Below are positions 51,563 to 59,893 of a stretch of 64,000 bases of DNA, in pieces. Each line of letters starts with the position of its first letter. Position 1 is the first letter of the stretch. The stretch is from an uncultured bacterium (lineage in GTDB: Bacteria; Bacillota; Clostridia; Peptostreptococcales; Anaerovoracaceae), in assembly GCA_905214225.1 (NCBI GenBank), contig CAJMLL010000002.1, positions 41,776 to 105,775 of the forward strand, written 5' to 3'. The position numbers were made by a program, and so were the translations under genes. The notes under the pieces are model-generated. The model saw nothing but the letters and a program-made list of their open reading frames with translations, was not told the DNA's origin and searched no databases.

Positions 51563-51590
51563 AAGGGAGCTGAATGTCGGCTCCCTTTTC
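51563..51590 (+). terminator. Rho-independent terminator after the NifU-like gene
   Basis: AAGGGAGC (51563-51570) pairs with GCTCCCTT (51580-51587), overlapping a T-rich end. Confidence 0.82.
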
Positions 51591-51751
51591 TGCCGTGAAT
51601 ATGATAAAATGGAAGTCAGCGGTATTTCTGGAAATCAGTGGAAATTTCTGCGACCGCCAGACAAAGCGCAATGCGCAAGAGACCAGACGTCTGCCGGAAA
51701 ACAGGAAACGCAGAAATCCGGAAAACAAATACAGGAAAACGGAGGGAGCGT

Positions 51752-53206
51752 ATGGCGAATAAACCATCAGAAGAAAAACTGAAAGCGGCGGTCCGTCAGG
51801 TTATTCCCGCGGCAGAAGAGACATTGCAGAAACTGGTCCGGATTGACAGTGAGAAACAGGCTCCGGTCACGGCAGCTGACGGTACAGTATATCCGTTCGG
51901 ACAGAGCGTGGAAGACGCCTATCAGATGTTCATGGAAACAGCCCGCAGCCTGGGATTTACCACAGAAGACGCGGACCATTATGGCGGACATGCAGAGATC
52001 GGAGAGGGCAGAGAAGTTCTGGGAATGATCGGCCATCTAGATGTTGTACCGGCCAGCGGAAAGTGGAATTTTGATCCTTTCTGCGCAGAAATCGAAGACG
52101 GATACATGCTGGGCAGAGGAACTACCGATGACAAAGGTCCGATGGTGGCGGCACTGTATGCGGTAAAGGCCCTGCTTGACGCGGGATTCCAGCCGGACAG
52201 AAAGATCCGCCTGATCGCAGGCCTGGATGAGGAAACCGACTGGGACGGCCTGACTTACTATAGAAAGAAATTTAAAGACCCGGATTTCGGATTTTCGCCG
52301 GACGGCTGCTTCCCGCTGGTCAACGGCGAGAAAGGCATCCTGAATTTCGATTTTGCGCATAAGATTCATAAGACCCTTCCAGACGGACTGCAGCTTTCCA
52401 AACTGGAAGGCGGCACGGCCAGAAACATTGTGCCGGATCACGCAAGAGCGCTCCTTTCCGGCCTGACAAAAGAAGACTGGGACAAGATTAAAGCCGACGC
52501 GGAAGCCTTTTCGGAAGAAACGCACTTCCAGCTGCAGGCAAAGAAGACCGGGAAATCGCTGGAAATCAGCGCTCACGGAAAAGCCGCTCATGCCTCCTCT
52601 CCGGAGGACGGCCTGAATGCCATTTCCATCCTGATGAAATTCCTTGGACGGCTGGATTTTGTCAGCGATGACATTAATGAATTCATCCGCTTCTATAACG
52701 AGCACATCGGATTCGACACGACAGGAAAAGGCCTGGGCTTCGCAAAAGCCGGGAAATACGGCGATGACTTGACTTTTAACATCGGTTTGGTAAAATTCGA
52801 CAGGGAAGCCGTCTCCGTGCTTGCAGATGTCCGCTATCCGGTTGACGGCACTGCAGAAGAGGTGCTTTCCGCAGCGGCGGAACATCTGGATCCCTATCAT
52901 GTCGGACTGGTCAACCGCGGCGGAGAAGAGCCGATGTATGAGCCGGAGGACAGTCCGCTGGCCATGGCGATGCTGGATGCCTACAGACAGTGCACCGGCG
53001 ATCAGGATGGAAAAGCCGTCGTTCTGGGCGGCGGCACCTACGCCAAGCCGTTTAAGAATATGCTGGCCTTCGGCGCACAGTTCTTAAATGATCCGGATCT
53101 GATGCACCAGGCCAATGAGAAGATTCCGCTGGCGCGGTTTCATCAGAGCATAGAGATTTATGCGCATGCCATTATGACGATGGCGGATGCGGAGTTTCAG
53201 CTGTAA
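51752..53206 (+). CDS. M20-family dipeptidase (PepV/Sapep type)
   Basis: A 484-residue zinc dipeptidase for peptide use. Metal ligands are visible in MIGHLDVVPASGKWNFDPF (His about 93, Asp 95), GRGTTDDKGPMVAALYAVKAL (about 120-140, Asp ligand) and AGLDEETDWDG (about 156-166, catalytic Glu), with later SPDGCFPLVNGEKG and a C-terminal HQANEKIPLARF carrying the last His. The lid domain holds AHGKAAHASSPEDGLNAI. It has the length and insertions of PepV. GGAGGGAG precedes ATG 51752. tsaE follows directly and might be co-transcribed. Confidence 0.92.
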   Translation: MANKPSEEKLKAAVRQVIPAAEETLQKLVRIDSEKQAPVTAADGTVYPFGQSVEDAYQMFMETARSLGFTTEDADHYGGHAEIGEGREVLGMIGHLDVVPASGKWNFDPFCAEIEDGYMLGRGTTDDKGPMVAALYAVKALLDAGFQPDRKIRLIAGLDEETDWDGLTYYRKKFKDPDFGFSPDGCFPLVNGEKGILNFDFAHKIHKTLPDGLQLSKLEGGTARNIVPDHARALLSGLTKEDWDKIKADAEAFSEETHFQLQAKKTGKSLEISAHGKAAHASSPEDGLNAISILMKFLGRLDFVSDDINEFIRFYNEHIGFDTTGKGLGFAKAGKYGDDLTFNIGLVKFDREAVSVLADVRYPVDGTAEEVLSAAAEHLDPYHVGLVNRGGEEPMYEPEDSPLAMAMLDAYRQCTGDQDGKAVVLGGGTYAKPFKNMLAFGAQFLNDPDLMHQANEKIPLARFHQSIEIYAHAIMTMADAEFQL

Positions 53207-53257
53207 AGTATGCCGGGCAGGGTTCGGTGGCTTTTGTCAGAAAGTGAGTATATACGG

Positions 53258-53677
53258 GTGAGAGAAGTCGTAATCAATGGAATAAAGGAAACGGAGGCCT
53301 TCGGCAGGAAACTTGGAGAAGAGGCACAGCCGGGGGATATTCTCGCGCTGATCGGAGATCTCGGGACGGGGAAGACGACCCTGACCAAGTCTATCGCCAG
53401 GGGTCTCGGTGTGAAAGAGGATATTACGAGCCCGACCTTTAATATAGTGAATGAGTATCATTCCGGGAGACTGCCGCTCTATCATTTCGATGTGTACCGG
53501 CTGGATTCCGGTGCAGATATGATCAATATCGGCGCGGAGGAGTATTTTGATGCCGGCGGCGTCTGCATTATTGAATGGGCGGACCGGGTGGCGGAAATTC
53601 TTCCGGATGACACGAAGGTAATTTTTATTGAGTATGGAAATAAGGAAGGAGAGCGGCTGTATCAATGTACATTTTAG
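53258..53677 (+). CDS. tsaE: tRNA threonylcarbamoyladenosine biosynthesis protein TsaE
   Basis: This ATPase supports the TsaD-TsaB complex in making t6A at tRNA position 37. The 139-residue protein has the P-loop LIGDLGTGKTTLTKSIARGLG (about residues 29-49) and the TsaE signature ITSPTFNIVNEYHSGRLPLYHFDVYRL, then CIIEWADRVAEILP. GTG 53258 is chosen because the family N-terminus starts there. An ATG at 53210 would add 16 residues and lacks a ribosome site. The gene overlaps tsaB by 13 bases, beginning a t6A cluster of tsaE, tsaB, rimI and tsaD. Confidence 0.9.
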   Translation: MREVVINGIKETEAFGRKLGEEAQPGDILALIGDLGTGKTTLTKSIARGLGVKEDITSPTFNIVNEYHSGRLPLYHFDVYRLDSGADMINIGAEEYFDAGGVCIIEWADRVAEILPDDTKVIFIEYGNKEGERLYQCTF

Positions 53678-54399
53678 CGATCGACATGACCGGACCGCTG
53701 GGATCAGCGGCTCTGCTGAATTTAGATAATGAAAAGGTCCTGATGGAGGTCAGCCGCGAGGAGAAGGGACATCTGAAAAATCTGATGCCTCTGGTGGACA
53801 GGCTTCTGAAGAAAGAAGGAATCCAGCCGAAGGACATCGCTGCGGCAGCGGCATCTGTTGGACCGGGATCTTACACCGGAATCCGCATCGGCGTTTCCTC
53901 GACACGCGCCTTTGCGCAGGCCCTGGACATTCCCTGCATCCGCGTCGGCAGCCTGGACATGTTCCGCCAGAAGGCGGACAGCAGGGACGTGGCGGTGATT
54001 TTCAACGCCCGCAGAGGCCAGGTATACGGTGCGGTTTACCGGGCCGGAGGAGAAGCTGTCATGAAACCTTGCCCCTGCATGCTGGAAGACGTATACGACT
54101 GCGTGAAAGAGAATCAGCTGAACCCGGTATGGTACGGAGATGGCATCGATGCCTATCAGGGCAGTGAAAAGTACGGAAAATATCTGGAAGGCGCAGAGTG
54201 TTCCCCGGAGGAGGAACGCTATCAGACCGCGGAAATGACCGCTCTGGAAGCGCTGAAACAGTACCGGGTGGGAGAGACCTGCAAGGTCAGCGAACTTCTT
54301 CCAGATTACATGAGAAAAACGGAGGCGGAGCAGAAACTGCAGGACGGCACGCTCGCGAAGGCGCGTGCAGCCAAGCTGGCGAAGTTTCGCAGCCGTTAG
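53665..54399 (+). CDS. tsaB: tRNA threonylcarbamoyladenosine biosynthesis protein TsaB
   Basis: An ASKHA-fold partner that dimerises with TsaD for t6A synthesis. The 244-residue protein starts MYILAIDMTGPLGSAALL, has EKGHLKNLMPLVDRLL and the key SVGPGSYTGIRIGVSSTRAFAQAL (about residues 65-88), and ends in a lysine- and alanine-rich tail (GTLAKARAAKLAKFRSR). The length is typical. It overlaps tsaE and is followed by rimI after 15 bases. The four genes are the usual Bacillota order. Confidence 0.93.
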   Translation: MYILAIDMTGPLGSAALLNLDNEKVLMEVSREEKGHLKNLMPLVDRLLKKEGIQPKDIAAAAASVGPGSYTGIRIGVSSTRAFAQALDIPCIRVGSLDMFRQKADSRDVAVIFNARRGQVYGAVYRAGGEAVMKPCPCMLEDVYDCVKENQLNPVWYGDGIDAYQGSEKYGKYLEGAECSPEEERYQTAEMTALEALKQYRVGETCKVSELLPDYMRKTEAEQKLQDGTLAKARAAKLAKFRSR

Positions 54400-54414
54400 A
54401 ATTCAGGAGACAGA

Positions 54415-54948
54415 ATGAATATAGAAGATTTGAAAGAACTGATCGGGGAACTGAAAGACGATCCCGACATCGATACGGCAGAGATGCTGCTCAGAAACGC
54501 TGAACGCCATGATGTAAAGCGCTTGGCAGAGATCGACCGGATCTGCTTCAGCCAGCCCTATTCCGCGTCCATGTTTGAGCATGACATTCAGTACGGCGAT
54601 AATCTGACCATCCTGACGGCTGTTGTCGATCAGGAAATCGTCGGATACATCGAGATCATGATCGTCCTCGACGAGTGTGAAATCCAGCGTGTCGCGGTTC
54701 TCCCGGAGTACCGCCGCCGCTACGTAGCATCCATCATGATGAATTCCATGCTGCATCTGACCGATTCACTGGGAATTCAGAGCCACACACTGGAGGTCCG
54801 CGCAGGAAATAAACCGGCAATCCGGCTTTATGAGCATTTCGGTTTCAAGCAGAACGGGCTCAGGAAGAATTATTACGGCGACGACGATGCGCTTCTCATG
54901 CTCAGAATCGGCGATCCCGAGCAGTTTGACCCGGAGAAAGTTTCTTAG
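54415..54948 (+). CDS. rimI: Ribosomal protein alanine N-acetyltransferase (RimI family)
   Basis: A GNAT acetyltransferase thought to acetylate the N-terminus of ribosomal protein S18. The 177-residue protein has the acetyl-CoA motif IQRVAVLPEYRRRYVASIMMNSML (about residues 84-107) and LEVRAGNKPAIRLYEHFGFKQNGLRKNYYGDDDALLMLR (about 126-164), both typical of RimI. An N-terminal acidic extension of about 22 residues precedes the fold. Placement between tsaB and tsaD is the classical association. AGGAGACAGA precedes the ATG. A terminator-like hairpin follows, before tsaD. Confidence 0.92.
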   Translation: MNIEDLKELIGELKDDPDIDTAEMLLRNAERHDVKRLAEIDRICFSQPYSASMFEHDIQYGDNLTILTAVVDQEIVGYIEIMIVLDECEIQRVAVLPEYRRRYVASIMMNSMLHLTDSLGIQSHTLEVRAGNKPAIRLYEHFGFKQNGLRKNYYGDDDALLMLRIGDPEQFDPEKVS

Positions 54949-54983
54949 GGGACAAAAAACAAACAGCAAGAGGCCTGCCGGGC

Positions 54984-55012
54984 CGGCATATGCTGTGGAA
55001 TGCCGCTTTTTT
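54984..55012 (+). terminator. Terminator-like hairpin between rimI and tsaD
   Basis: CGGCAT (54984-54989) pairs with ATGCCG (55000-55005) and is followed by C and six T. It may reduce tsaD expression relative to upstream genes. Confidence 0.6.
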
Positions 55013-55087
55013 CTGCCGGTGCTGAGCATAATCAGCAGACAGGAAAGCAGAATCATACAGGAAGAACAGTAAGAAGGACAAAAGATT

Positions 55088-56104
55088 ATGTGGAATCAGC
55101 AATTTATCACACTGGGAATTGAATCAAGCTGCGATGAGACATCCATCGCTGTTGTCGCAGACGGGCGTCACATCCTGTCCAATGTCATTTCTTCACAGAT
55201 CGCGATTCATACCAAATTCGGCGGCGTGGTGCCGGAAATTGCTTCCCGCCATCATCTGCAGAATATCAATGCTGTTCTTCAGCAGTCGCTGGACGAGGCG
55301 GGCATTACACTTTCCGATGTGGACCTGATCGGTGTGACACACGGTCCGGGACTGATCGGAGCCGTCGTTATCGGTGTCGCTACGGCAAAGGCCCTGTCCC
55401 TTGCCACGGGAATTCCGCTGGTTGGTGTCAATCACATGCACGGCCACGTCAGTGCCAATTACCTTCAGTATGAAGATCTGAAGCCACCTTTCCTGGCTCT
55501 GATCGTTTCCGGAGGACATACCAATATCGTTGACGTAACCGATTACAACGAATGCAGAGTACTGGGCTCCACCAGAGACGACGCCGCCGGAGAGGCCTAT
55601 GACAAGGTTGCGCGCGTGATCGGACTGGGTTATCCGGGAGGTCCGAAAGTTGACAGGGCCGCAAAAGAGGGAGATCCGCACGCGGTGGAGTTCAAGCGCG
55701 TCTACCTGGAAAAAGGCAGCTATGACTTCAGTTTCAGCGGCCTGAAGACCCAGGTGATCAATTACGTTCATACAGAAAAGATGCGCGGCCACGAACTTTC
55801 CGTTCCGGATATTTCCGCAAGCTTCCAGCAGGCCGTGGTCGATGTCATCGTGGACAAGGCTATAGCCGCTGCAGAAGAACGGAAGGAAGAGAAACTGGTC
55901 ATGGCCGGTGGAGTTGCGGCCAATTCCTGTCTGAGAAGTGAAATGCAGAAGGCATGCGATGCGCATGGAATCCGCCTGTACTGCCCGAAACCGGTGCTCT
56001 GCACGGATAACGGCGCCATGATCGCGTCCGCCGCATATTATAAATATAAAAAGCACGGCGCAGACGGGCTGGACCTGGATGCCTACGCCAATCTGCCGCT
56101 ATAG
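55088..56104 (+). CDS. tsaD: tRNA N6-adenosine threonylcarbamoyltransferase TsaD
   Basis: The catalytic subunit that transfers the threonylcarbamoyl group to A37 of ANN-decoding tRNAs. The 338-residue ASKHA protein has TLGIESSCDETSIAVV at the start, the metal-binding HMHGHVSANYL (about residues 117-127), LIVSGGHTNIVDV (about 138-150), DDAAGEAYDKVARVIGLGYPGGPKVDRAA (about 163-191) and LVMAGGVAANSCLR (about 272-285). All key residues seem intact. AAGGAC precedes ATG 55088. An ABC-F gene follows after 20 bases. Confidence 0.96.
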   Translation: MWNQQFITLGIESSCDETSIAVVADGRHILSNVISSQIAIHTKFGGVVPEIASRHHLQNINAVLQQSLDEAGITLSDVDLIGVTHGPGLIGAVVIGVATAKALSLATGIPLVGVNHMHGHVSANYLQYEDLKPPFLALIVSGGHTNIVDVTDYNECRVLGSTRDDAAGEAYDKVARVIGLGYPGGPKVDRAAKEGDPHAVEFKRVYLEKGSYDFSFSGLKTQVINYVHTEKMRGHELSVPDISASFQQAVVDVIVDKAIAAAEERKEEKLVMAGGVAANSCLRSEMQKACDAHGIRLYCPKPVLCTDNGAMIASAAYYKYKKHGADGLDLDAYANLPL

Positions 56105-56124
56105 AGAAATAAAGGAGATCAAAT

Positions 56125-58149
56125 ATGATTGTTTTGTCTGCAACAGACATCACAAGAGCATATGGTACAGATGTGATCCTGGATCACATCTCTTTTCATG
56201 TCAACGAGGGCGACCGTGTCGGCATCGTCGGCGCCAACGGCGCCGGAAAGTCCACCCTGCTGGACATTCTGGGAGGAGTCAGTGAGCCGGATGAGGGTCA
56301 GTTTTTCCTGTCCTCAGATGTTACTGTGGGCTACCTGCATCAGAACGACGACTTTGAAGACGACTGCACCCTGCGCGAGGAAGTGCATAAGATCTACGAG
56401 CGCTTTGAAAGGGCAGAAAAGGAAATCAATACGCTGACGCAGGACATCGCGCAGATGGCGGCAGACGGGAAGACGGATACCGATGAATATAAGCGCATTA
56501 TGCAGCGCTATGGAAACCTGCAGGACCAGTTTGAACGGGACGGCGGTTTCAGCTATAAAAGCGAGATGCGGGGCATTTTAAACAGCATGGCTTTCGGAGA
56601 GGAATACTATGACAAGCCGATTTCATCGCTGTCCGGAGGCGAGCGTACCCGTCTGGCTCTGGCCTGCCTTCTGATGAGAAAGCCGGATGTGCTGATGCTG
56701 GACGAGCCGACCAACCATCTGGATATCGGCATGCTGAACTGGCTGGAGCAGTTCCTGAGAAACTATAAAGGAACGGTCATCATGGTGTCCCATGACCGCT
56801 ACTTCCTGGATCAGCTCTGTACCAGAATTTTTGAGGTTGCGCACCATCATCTGACCTGTTACGACGGAAACTACACCGAGTACGCGCAGAAAAAGAAGCA
56901 GCAGAGAGAGTCGGACATGCGCGCCTATAAAAAGCAGCAGGAAGAGATCCGCCGCCAGGAGGATATCATCCGCAAGTTCAAAGAGCGAGGAACGGAGCAT
57001 CTGGCCAAGCGTGCGGCATCCAGAGAGAAGAAGCTGGCGCATATGGAAGTGCTGGAACGTCCGGAGTCGGAAGGCGCTTCGCTGAATGTGCATTTCCGCC
57101 AGGATTATGAAACCGGAAACGATGTACTTCTGGGAGAAGATGTCGGTGAGGCATTCCGCACGGAAGAGGGCGTAAGACGCCTGTTTCAGCATGCGGATTT
57201 TGACATCAAGAAGGGCGAACGGATCTGCATTGTAGGCCCAAATGGGATCGGAAAGACGACACTGCTGCGCCTGATGATCGGAGAAATCCGTCCGACAGAA
57301 GGAAAAATCCGGATCGGAAGAAACGTGAAATTCGGCTACTACGATCAGCGGCAGGAACAGCTCCACGGAGACAAGACGGTTCTGGACGAGGTTCATGATT
57401 CCTACCGCCTGTATAAGGAAAGCGAAATCCGTAATTTCCTGGGCCGTTTTCTGTTCAGAGGGGATCAGGTCTTTACCAAAGTCGGATCGCTGTCCGGAGG
57501 AGAAAAGGCGAGACTTGCTCTTCTGAAACTGATGATGAGTGGTTCCAATGTGCTGATGCTGGATGAGCCGACCAACCATCTGGACATTGAATCAAAGGAA
57601 ATTTTTGAGGAAGCGCTGCGGGAATTCCCGGGAACGATTGTCGCGGTTTCCCATGACCGTTACTTCCTGAATCAGATCGCGACCAAGATTTACGAGCTGG
57701 GTCCTTCCGGAATCACCAAGTATGAGGGCGGATACGACTATTATGAGGAAAAGAAGGAAGAGACGTCCTCTGGAAAACAGTATCTGAATCAGATGAGAGA
57801 CCTGGTCGGTGAGGCAGAGTCTGAGCGGCGGCAGGCCTTCGGCGAGCAGAATGGTGAGGATGGGCAGAGCGGGGAAGATTCCTTGCCAGATCAGCCTTTG
57901 TCCTCGGAAGAGGAGCGCGCGCTGAAGAAAAAGCGCCAGGCTGAGGAACGCAGAAAACAGAGAAAAATCGAGCAGCTTGAATCCAGAATTGCTGAACTCG
58001 AAGATGAAATCGAGGAAATTCAGCAGAAAATGTGTGACCCGAAAATTCTGTCGAACTCTAAGAAACTGACGGAGTTGGACAATAAACAGAAGGATGCGCA
58101 GACGGAGCTGGATCAGGCATATGAAGAATGGGGACAGCTGGAAGAATAG
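56125..58149 (+). CDS. ABC-F family ATP-binding protein
   Basis: A 674-residue soluble protein with two ABC ATPase domains and no membrane part; such proteins act on the ribosome. Domain one has Walker A GANGAGKST (about residues 36-44), LSGGERTRLALA and VLMLDEPTNHLD. A charged linker follows (KKKQQRESDMRAYKKQQEEIRRQ, about 254-276). Domain two has GPNGIGKTT (about 372-380), LSGGEKARLALL and the same Walker B. The C-terminal 100 residues are a coiled coil (KKKRQAEERRKQRKIEQLE), as in Uup- and YdiF-like members. AAAGGAGAT precedes the ATG. An antibiotic-resistance role is possible but not indicated. Confidence 0.93.
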   Translation: MIVLSATDITRAYGTDVILDHISFHVNEGDRVGIVGANGAGKSTLLDILGGVSEPDEGQFFLSSDVTVGYLHQNDDFEDDCTLREEVHKIYERFERAEKEINTLTQDIAQMAADGKTDTDEYKRIMQRYGNLQDQFERDGGFSYKSEMRGILNSMAFGEEYYDKPISSLSGGERTRLALACLLMRKPDVLMLDEPTNHLDIGMLNWLEQFLRNYKGTVIMVSHDRYFLDQLCTRIFEVAHHHLTCYDGNYTEYAQKKKQQRESDMRAYKKQQEEIRRQEDIIRKFKERGTEHLAKRAASREKKLAHMEVLERPESEGASLNVHFRQDYETGNDVLLGEDVGEAFRTEEGVRRLFQHADFDIKKGERICIVGPNGIGKTTLLRLMIGEIRPTEGKIRIGRNVKFGYYDQRQEQLHGDKTVLDEVHDSYRLYKESEIRNFLGRFLFRGDQVFTKVGSLSGGEKARLALLKLMMSGSNVLMLDEPTNHLDIESKEIFEEALREFPGTIVAVSHDRYFLNQIATKIYELGPSGITKYEGGYDYYEEKKEETSSGKQYLNQMRDLVGEAESERRQAFGEQNGEDGQSGEDSLPDQPLSSEEERALKKKRQAEERRKQRKIEQLESRIAELEDEIEEIQQKMCDPKILSNSKKLTELDNKQKDAQTELDQAYEEWGQLEE

Positions 58150-58157
58150 TCTGAACA

Positions 58158-58179
58158 CTGCTTTTTAAGCAGAATGTTT
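58158..58179 (+). terminator. Weak terminator-like hairpin after the ABC-F gene
   Basis: CTGCT (58158-58162) pairs with AGCAG (58168-58172), followed by AATGTTTT. Short stem and poor T tract. Confidence 0.35.
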
Positions 58180-58191
58180 TAACCGCGATGG

Positions 58192-58220
58192 TTGATTCTG
58201 AAATAAAGATAATGTATAAT
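58192..58220 (+). promoter_or_regulatory. Promoter for acpP
   Basis: TTGATT (58192-58197), a 17-base spacer and consensus TATAAT (58215-58220), 38 bases before the acpP ATG. Confidence 0.78.
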
Positions 58221-58258
58221 GTTTGAAGTATTGGAAGATACTAGAGGAGGGCGAGACT

Positions 58259-58492
58259 ATGGTTTTTGAGAAGATCAGAGACATAATCGTGGATCAGCTC
58301 AGCGTTGATAAGTCTGTGGTAACAATGGATACCAATATGACCAAGGATCTGGAGGCGGATTCCCTGGACGCTGTTGAAATCATCATGGCAATCGAGGAAG
58401 AATTTGACATCGAGATCCCGGATGAAGAGGCTGAAAAATTCCAGGTTGTAGGCGACTTAGTTAAATACGTAGAAGCGCATACTGCGGAATAA
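58259..58492 (+). CDS. acpP: Acyl carrier protein
   Basis: A 77-residue acidic carrier of acyl chains in fatty-acid synthesis. The phosphopantetheine attachment serine is in [31 protein letters not shown] (Ser at about residue 37, DSL motif). The start at 58259 has GAGGAGG and gives the usual N-terminus; an earlier in-frame ATG overlaps the ribosome site region. It has its own promoter and terminator. No other fatty-acid gene lies nearby, which is somewhat unusual since acpP often sits with fab genes or rnc. Confidence 0.95.
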   Translation: MVFEKIRDIIVDQLSVDKSVVTMDTNMTKDLEADSLDAVEIIMAIEEEFDIEIPDEEAEKFQVVGDLVKYVEAHTAE

Positions 58493-58499
58493 GCGATTG

Positions 58500-58526
58500 A
58501 CCGCCTCTCATGAAGGCGGCTTTTTT
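58500..58526 (+). terminator. Rho-independent terminator after acpP
   Basis: CCGCCT (58501-58506) pairs with AGGCGG (58514-58519), followed by C and six T. Confidence 0.85.
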
Positions 58527-58664
58527 ATCTGTTAATTTGTTAAAGTTTTGTTGTTTTTTATCGTATGATTGAAATAACAAACTAATATAATAATTCGGGC
58601 AGATTGAAGAATAACTGGGTCCGGAAAAGAGTTCAGGATTCTCCGCTGCCAGAGGGAGGGTAAT

Positions 58665-59339
58665 GTGAGACGAAAGAATTCTAAAATCTCCAACGCCGTA
58701 ATCAGAAGGCTTCCCCGCTATCGGCGTTATCTGATTGAACTGAAGAAAAAGGGAGTAGAGAAAATTTCTTCCAAAGACTTCAGTGCTATGATCGGCTACA
58801 CCGCATCTCAGATCCGCCAGGACCTGAATAATTTCGGTGATTTCGGTCAGCAGGGATACGGATACAGTGTTGCTGAACTGTATAAGGAAATCAGCAAGAT
58901 CCTGGGTCTGGACAGAGACTACACAATGGTCCTGATCGGTGCCGGAAATCTGGGACAGGCCATTTCCAAATATGCAGTCAGCCTGATTGAAGAAGGCTTT
59001 AAGCTGAGCGCTGCATTTGAAATCGACCCGAACCTGATCGGGAAAACCGTAGAAGGTATTCCGATTTACGACTATAAAGATATCGAAACGTATGTTGAGG
59101 AGAATCACATCGATATCGGTATCATCTGTGTAAACAGGGGAAATGCGCAGGAAGTTGCAGACCGTTTGTCTGCTGCCGGCGCCAAGGGCATCTGGAATTT
59201 TGCTCTGGTTGATCTGGAAGTCCCGGATACCGTTGCGCTTGAATCCGTGCATCTCTCGGATACGCTGCATTCACTGGCATATCATATGAATGATATCCGC
59301 CAGACGGGTGTGAAGGGTGTCAGCCTGGACGAGGATTAG
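58665..59339 (+). CDS. rex: Redox-sensing transcriptional repressor Rex
   Basis: This repressor senses the NADH/NAD ratio and controls fermentation and redox genes. The 224-residue protein has an N-terminal winged helix (ISNAVIRRLPRYRRYLIELKKKG, then SSKDFSAMIGYTASQIRQDLNNFGDFGQQGYGY) and a Rossmann domain with VLIGAGNLGQAISKY (about residues 88-102) and a domain-swapped C-terminal helix. GTG 58665 follows GAGGGAGGG. The upstream AT-rich stretch holds TTGTTAA (58530) and ATAACAA (58575) half-sites, resembling halves of the Rex box but not spaced as one palindrome. It stands alone. Confidence 0.95.
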   Translation: MRRKNSKISNAVIRRLPRYRRYLIELKKKGVEKISSKDFSAMIGYTASQIRQDLNNFGDFGQQGYGYSVAELYKEISKILGLDRDYTMVLIGAGNLGQAISKYAVSLIEEGFKLSAAFEIDPNLIGKTVEGIPIYDYKDIETYVEENHIDIGIICVNRGNAQEVADRLSAAGAKGIWNFALVDLEVPDTVALESVHLSDTLHSLAYHMNDIRQTGVKGVSLDED

Positions 59340-59499
59340 TTTACTGGCAGACAGAATCAGATACATGAAATGGGGAGCACGATCGGAAAACGATTGGATT
59401 ATGAAGAATTCGGGGAAATTAGTCTCATCTCTTTTATTTCTGATGGCAGACATCGGAAATGGATTATATCTCTTGAATAAAATCGAACATAGGCATTCT

Positions 59500-59523
59500 G
59501 GACCGCGGCATGCGGTCCTTTTT
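59500..59523 (+). terminator. Rho-independent terminator downstream of rex
   Basis: GGACCGC (59500-59506) pairs with GCGGTCC (59512-59518), followed by five T. Confidence 0.82.
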
Positions 59524-59573
59524 CTTTGCCGTTCCGGCAGGGCGCGGAGGCTGAGGCTGCCAGGATGCGGACA

Positions 59574-59614
59574 TAAAAAAACAGCCTGCTGTTCCGAAAT
59601 GAAACAGCAGGCTG
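59574..59614 (-). terminator. Rho-independent terminator of the ferredoxin gene
   Basis: On the minus strand, ACAGCCTGCTGTT and its complement (59580-59592 with 59602-59614) form a 13-bp stem, followed by a run of six T. Confidence 0.88.
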
Positions 59615-59645
59615 TCAATCGTCTCTTTTAAATGACCGGGGTCAA

Positions 59646-59819
59646 TTAAGCCTCAGCCGGAGCGCCTACAGGACATACGCCAGCGCAGGAACCGCAGCTG
59701 ATGCACTTATCCTCGTCGATTACGTATGCAGCATCTCCCTGGGAAATAGCCTCTACAGGGCACTCAGCCTCACAAGCTCCGCAGCTGATGCAAACTCCGT
59801 CATTAATCTTATAAGCCAT
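59646..59819 (-). CDS. 2[4Fe-4S] ferredoxin
   Basis: A 57-residue clostridial-type ferredoxin, a low-potential electron carrier. It begins MAYKINDGVCISCGACEAECPVEA and repeats CISCGSCAGVCPVGA, giving two CxxCxxCxxxC cluster motifs (Cys10, 13, 16, 20 and Cys39, 42, 45, 49). The ATG at 59819 is preceded by GGAGG. It is divergent from the P-loop/Asp23-like gene, with 74 bases between starts, and ends in a strong terminator. Likely abundant, but no specific partner enzyme is seen here. Confidence 0.97.
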   Translation of the reverse strand: MAYKINDGVCISCGACEAECPVEAISQGDAAYVIDEDKCISCGSCAGVCPVGAPAEA

Positions 59820-59832
59820 TGGTATTACCTCC

Positions 59833-59860
59833 TTGTAAAAACCTGTTATCTGTGTATACT
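59833..59860 (+). promoter_or_regulatory. Promoter for the P-loop/Asp23-like gene
   Basis: TTGTAA (59833-59838), a 16-base spacer and TATACT (59855-59860). Transcription from here excludes the ATG at 59861 as a usable start and favours the GTG at 59894. Confidence 0.55.
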
Positions 59861-59893
59861 ATGGATTATAACAGAAAGGATCGGATTAGTAAA

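Larger units (their letters stand above)
59340..59645. other. 306-base gap between rex and the ferredoxin gene
   Basis: The gap holds two back-to-back terminators, one for each convergent gene. No gene is supported. Confidence 0.6.

Noticed and set aside
58527..58664. Full Rex operator upstream of rex
   Set aside because: Half-sites TTGTTAA and ATAACAA exist but are about 40 bases apart, not the single palindrome expected.
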